The notes beneath the pieces are model-generated. The model saw only the letters and a program-made list of their open reading frames with translations. It was not told the origin of the DNA and searched no databases. Shown piece after piece: positions 5,180 to 5,203 of a stretch of DNA of 5,203 nt. Source of the DNA: Clostridia bacterium (GTDB taxonomy: Bacteria > Bacillota > Clostridia > Christensenellales > Borkfalkiaceae). The DNA lies in NCBI GenBank assembly GCA_900767815.1, contig CAAGAM010000059.1:1-5203 (forward strand). The letters run 5' to 3'. Position numbers and translations under genes: made by a program. Numbering within the stretch: position 1 is the stretch's first letter; each line of letters opens with the position of its first letter.

Positions 5180-5203
5180 GGGCTCATAGCTCAGTTGGTT
5201 AGA
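5180..5203 (+). tRNA. 5' part of a second spacer tRNA, probably tRNA-Ile(GAT)
   Basis: GGGCTCA, TA, GCTC and AGTTGGTTAGA match the acceptor 5' strand, positions 8-9, the D stem and the D loop of a tRNA. It begins 6 nt after the CCA of tRNA-Ala. The anticodon lies outside the window. The assignment to isoleucine rests on resemblance to the usual bacterial tRNA-Ile 5' end and on the common Ala-Ile pair in 16S-23S spacers. Confidence 0.75.

Overview
The window looks like chromosomal DNA of a low-to-mid GC Gram-positive bacterium of the class Clostridia, probably an uncultured gut lineage. The main evidence is the 16S rRNA gene, whose conserved blocks and roughly 1.5 kb length fit Clostridia. An order-level guess (Christensenellales-like) is only an impression. 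The tandem sigma-A-type rRNA promoters, the A/T-rich leaders and the BspA-type leucine-rich-repeat relic agree with that placement.

Left part (1-1290) is accessory and partly decayed. Two small minus-strand genes of unknown function, the second cut by the window edge, form a tight operon. Their upstream side is one arm of a gapped inverted repeat of about 260 bp (388-649). The other arm points the opposite way, towards a C-terminal remnant of a BspA-like leucine-rich-repeat protein (683-931). Directly after it lies a rubredoxin reading frame (936-1088) that is complete apart from its start codon: ACG stands where ATG is expected, and the first metal knuckle is C-P-C instead of C-x-x-C. A seven-unit tandem repeat with an 18-bp period and two alternating unit types (1107-1236) follows, then a strong terminator.

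Middle part (1290-2883) is a self-contained transcription unit: a sigma-A promoter, a leader of about 150 nt with several possible hairpins, an intact iron-containing alcohol dehydrogenase (1581-2726), a 16-bp tandem duplication across its stop codon, a cluster of short GCGAAGC hairpins, and a strong rho-independent terminator.

Right part (2884-5203) is the start of an rRNA operon: an A/T-rich upstream region, two tandem promoters with 17-bp spacers (P1 and P2), a leader of about 250 nt, the complete 16S rRNA gene, a spacer with tRNA-Ala(TGC), and the first 24 nt of a second tRNA, most likely tRNA-Ile. A 9-bp perfect complementarity, extended by a further 7 pairs, between the leader and the sequence just after 16S is a good candidate for the processing stem that releases pre-16S RNA.

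I found no CRISPR array, transposase, integrase or recognisable defence system. The least explained structures are the inverted repeat at 388-649, the start-less rubredoxin and the two-type tandem repeat.
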